5,832 nucleotides of DNA from NCBI GenBank assembly GCA_002338335.1, contig DDIC01000011.1, positions 1-5,832 on the forward strand. Reading direction: 5' to 3'. The stretch is from Bacteroidetes bacterium UBA1860 (GTDB lineage: Bacteria; Bacteroidota; Rhodothermia; Balneolales; Balneolaceae). A program made the position numbers and the translations under genes. Positions 5,388-5,832 of this stretch are shown in pieces (the first letter of the stretch is position 1; each line of letters opens with the position of its first letter). The notes below the pieces were generated by a model that saw only the letters and a list, made by a program, of their open reading frames with translations, did not search any database and was not told the DNA's origin.

Positions 5388-5832
5388 ATGGCTCCACACG
5401 ATCTTTCTTCTTTCGATTTATCCGACAAACCATTCATCAACCTTGGCCTTGACGGCATCGTCGCGTTTTCGACCAAGAAAAGTTTTATTGATGGCCAAAA
5501 AGGGGAGCTGATTTACGCGGGCTATAATATTGATACGCTTGCGGAGTACGCAACCTTTGAAGAGGTTTGTTTCTTGTTGTGGAACGACCGCCTACCAACC
5601 CAACATGAGCTTGATGAGCTAAATAACGCACTACTTGCTGAGCGGACGCTTCCACAAGCTGTTGTCTCGTTTATTCAGACGTGCGACAAAGACGCAGAAC
5701 CTATGGGTGTGCTTCGATCTGCCGTGTCGATGCTTTCTGAGCATGATGGTCATGACATTGCCGATACCCAAGCCGCCACCATCTCGATGACGGCCAAGAT
5801 GCCAGCTATGATTGCTGCCTTTGACCGTGTTC
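5388..5832 (+). CDS. gltA: Citrate synthase, N-terminal part (cut by window end)
   Basis: Citrate synthase condenses acetyl-CoA with oxaloacetate to citrate, the entry step of the TCA cycle, in the cytoplasm. The first 148 codons are present and the frame is open to the right edge. Recognition rests on the family's N-terminal blocks: GLDGIVAFSTKKSFIDGQKG (20-39), LIYAGYNIDTLAEYATFEEV (41-60), CFLLWNDRLPT (61-71) and PMGVLRSAVSML (105-116). It starts directly at this region without the extra N-terminal domain of E. coli GltA, so it resembles the shorter citrate/2-methylcitrate synthase type of Gram-positives, archaea and many Bacteroidota. The catalytic histidines and aspartate lie further downstream, outside the window, so activity cannot be confirmed and 2-methylcitrate synthase (PrpC) remains an alternative. 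Two family positions differ from what I expect: Ala44 where YRGY is usual, and Glu104 where HPM is usual. Confidence 0.92.
   Translation, partial: MAPHDLSSFDLSDKPFINLGLDGIVAFSTKKSFIDGQKGELIYAGYNIDTLAEYATFEEVCFLLWNDRLPTQHELDELNNALLAERTLPQAVVSFIQTCDKDAEPMGVLRSAVSMLSEHDGHDIADTQAATISMTAKMPAMIAAFDRV

Noticed and set aside
1..5832. A search for a defence system, mobile element, CRISPR array or toxin-antitoxin module, prompted by the name MazG
   Set aside because: The MazG here is the full-length two-module housekeeping form fused to Maf, with no mazE/mazF genes nearby. No transposase, integrase, repeat array or atypical gene cluster is present.

Overview
This window looks like ordinary chromosome from a Bacteroidota-type bacterium, most likely in the wider Bacteroidota / Rhodothermota / Balneolota assemblage. 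The reasons are a small two-helix protein that resembles DUF3098 (a family I know mainly from that group), start codons that mostly lack a convincing Shine-Dalgarno sequence, and moderate base composition by eye. The genus cannot be named from this sequence alone. There are no RNA genes, CRISPR arrays, insertion sequences or phage genes.

Layout, left to right: (1) the 3' part of an unrecognised small + strand gene, open at the left edge (to 274); (2) a convergent gap of about 70 bp holding a 6-bp-stem hairpin; (3) a - strand gene for an exported TPR protein (345-1361); (4) a 54-bp divergent gap; (5) a + strand metallo-beta-lactamase-fold hydrolase with its full metal-ligand set (1416-2321); (6) a - strand dicarboxylate/amino acid:cation symporter of the glutamate transporter family (2277-3557), whose 3' end overlaps the hydrolase gene tail-to-tail by 45 bp; (7) directly upstream of it on the same strand, the DUF3098-like membrane protein (3592-3819); (8) a 107-bp divergent gap with a plausible promoter; (9) a + strand 464-codon gene encoding a Maf nucleotide pyrophosphatase fused to a complete two-module MazG (3927-5321); (10) 66 bp later, the first 148 codons of a citrate synthase, cut by the right edge (from 5388).

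The genes do not form one pathway. Probable transcription units are DUF3098-like plus symporter on the - strand, and maf-mazG possibly reading into citrate synthase on the + strand, since no terminator is visible between those two. The most notable item is the Maf-MazG fusion, which joins two 'house-cleaning' nucleotide pyrophosphatases in one chain. It is an uncommon arrangement built from known enzymes. I found no convincing previously undescribed system.
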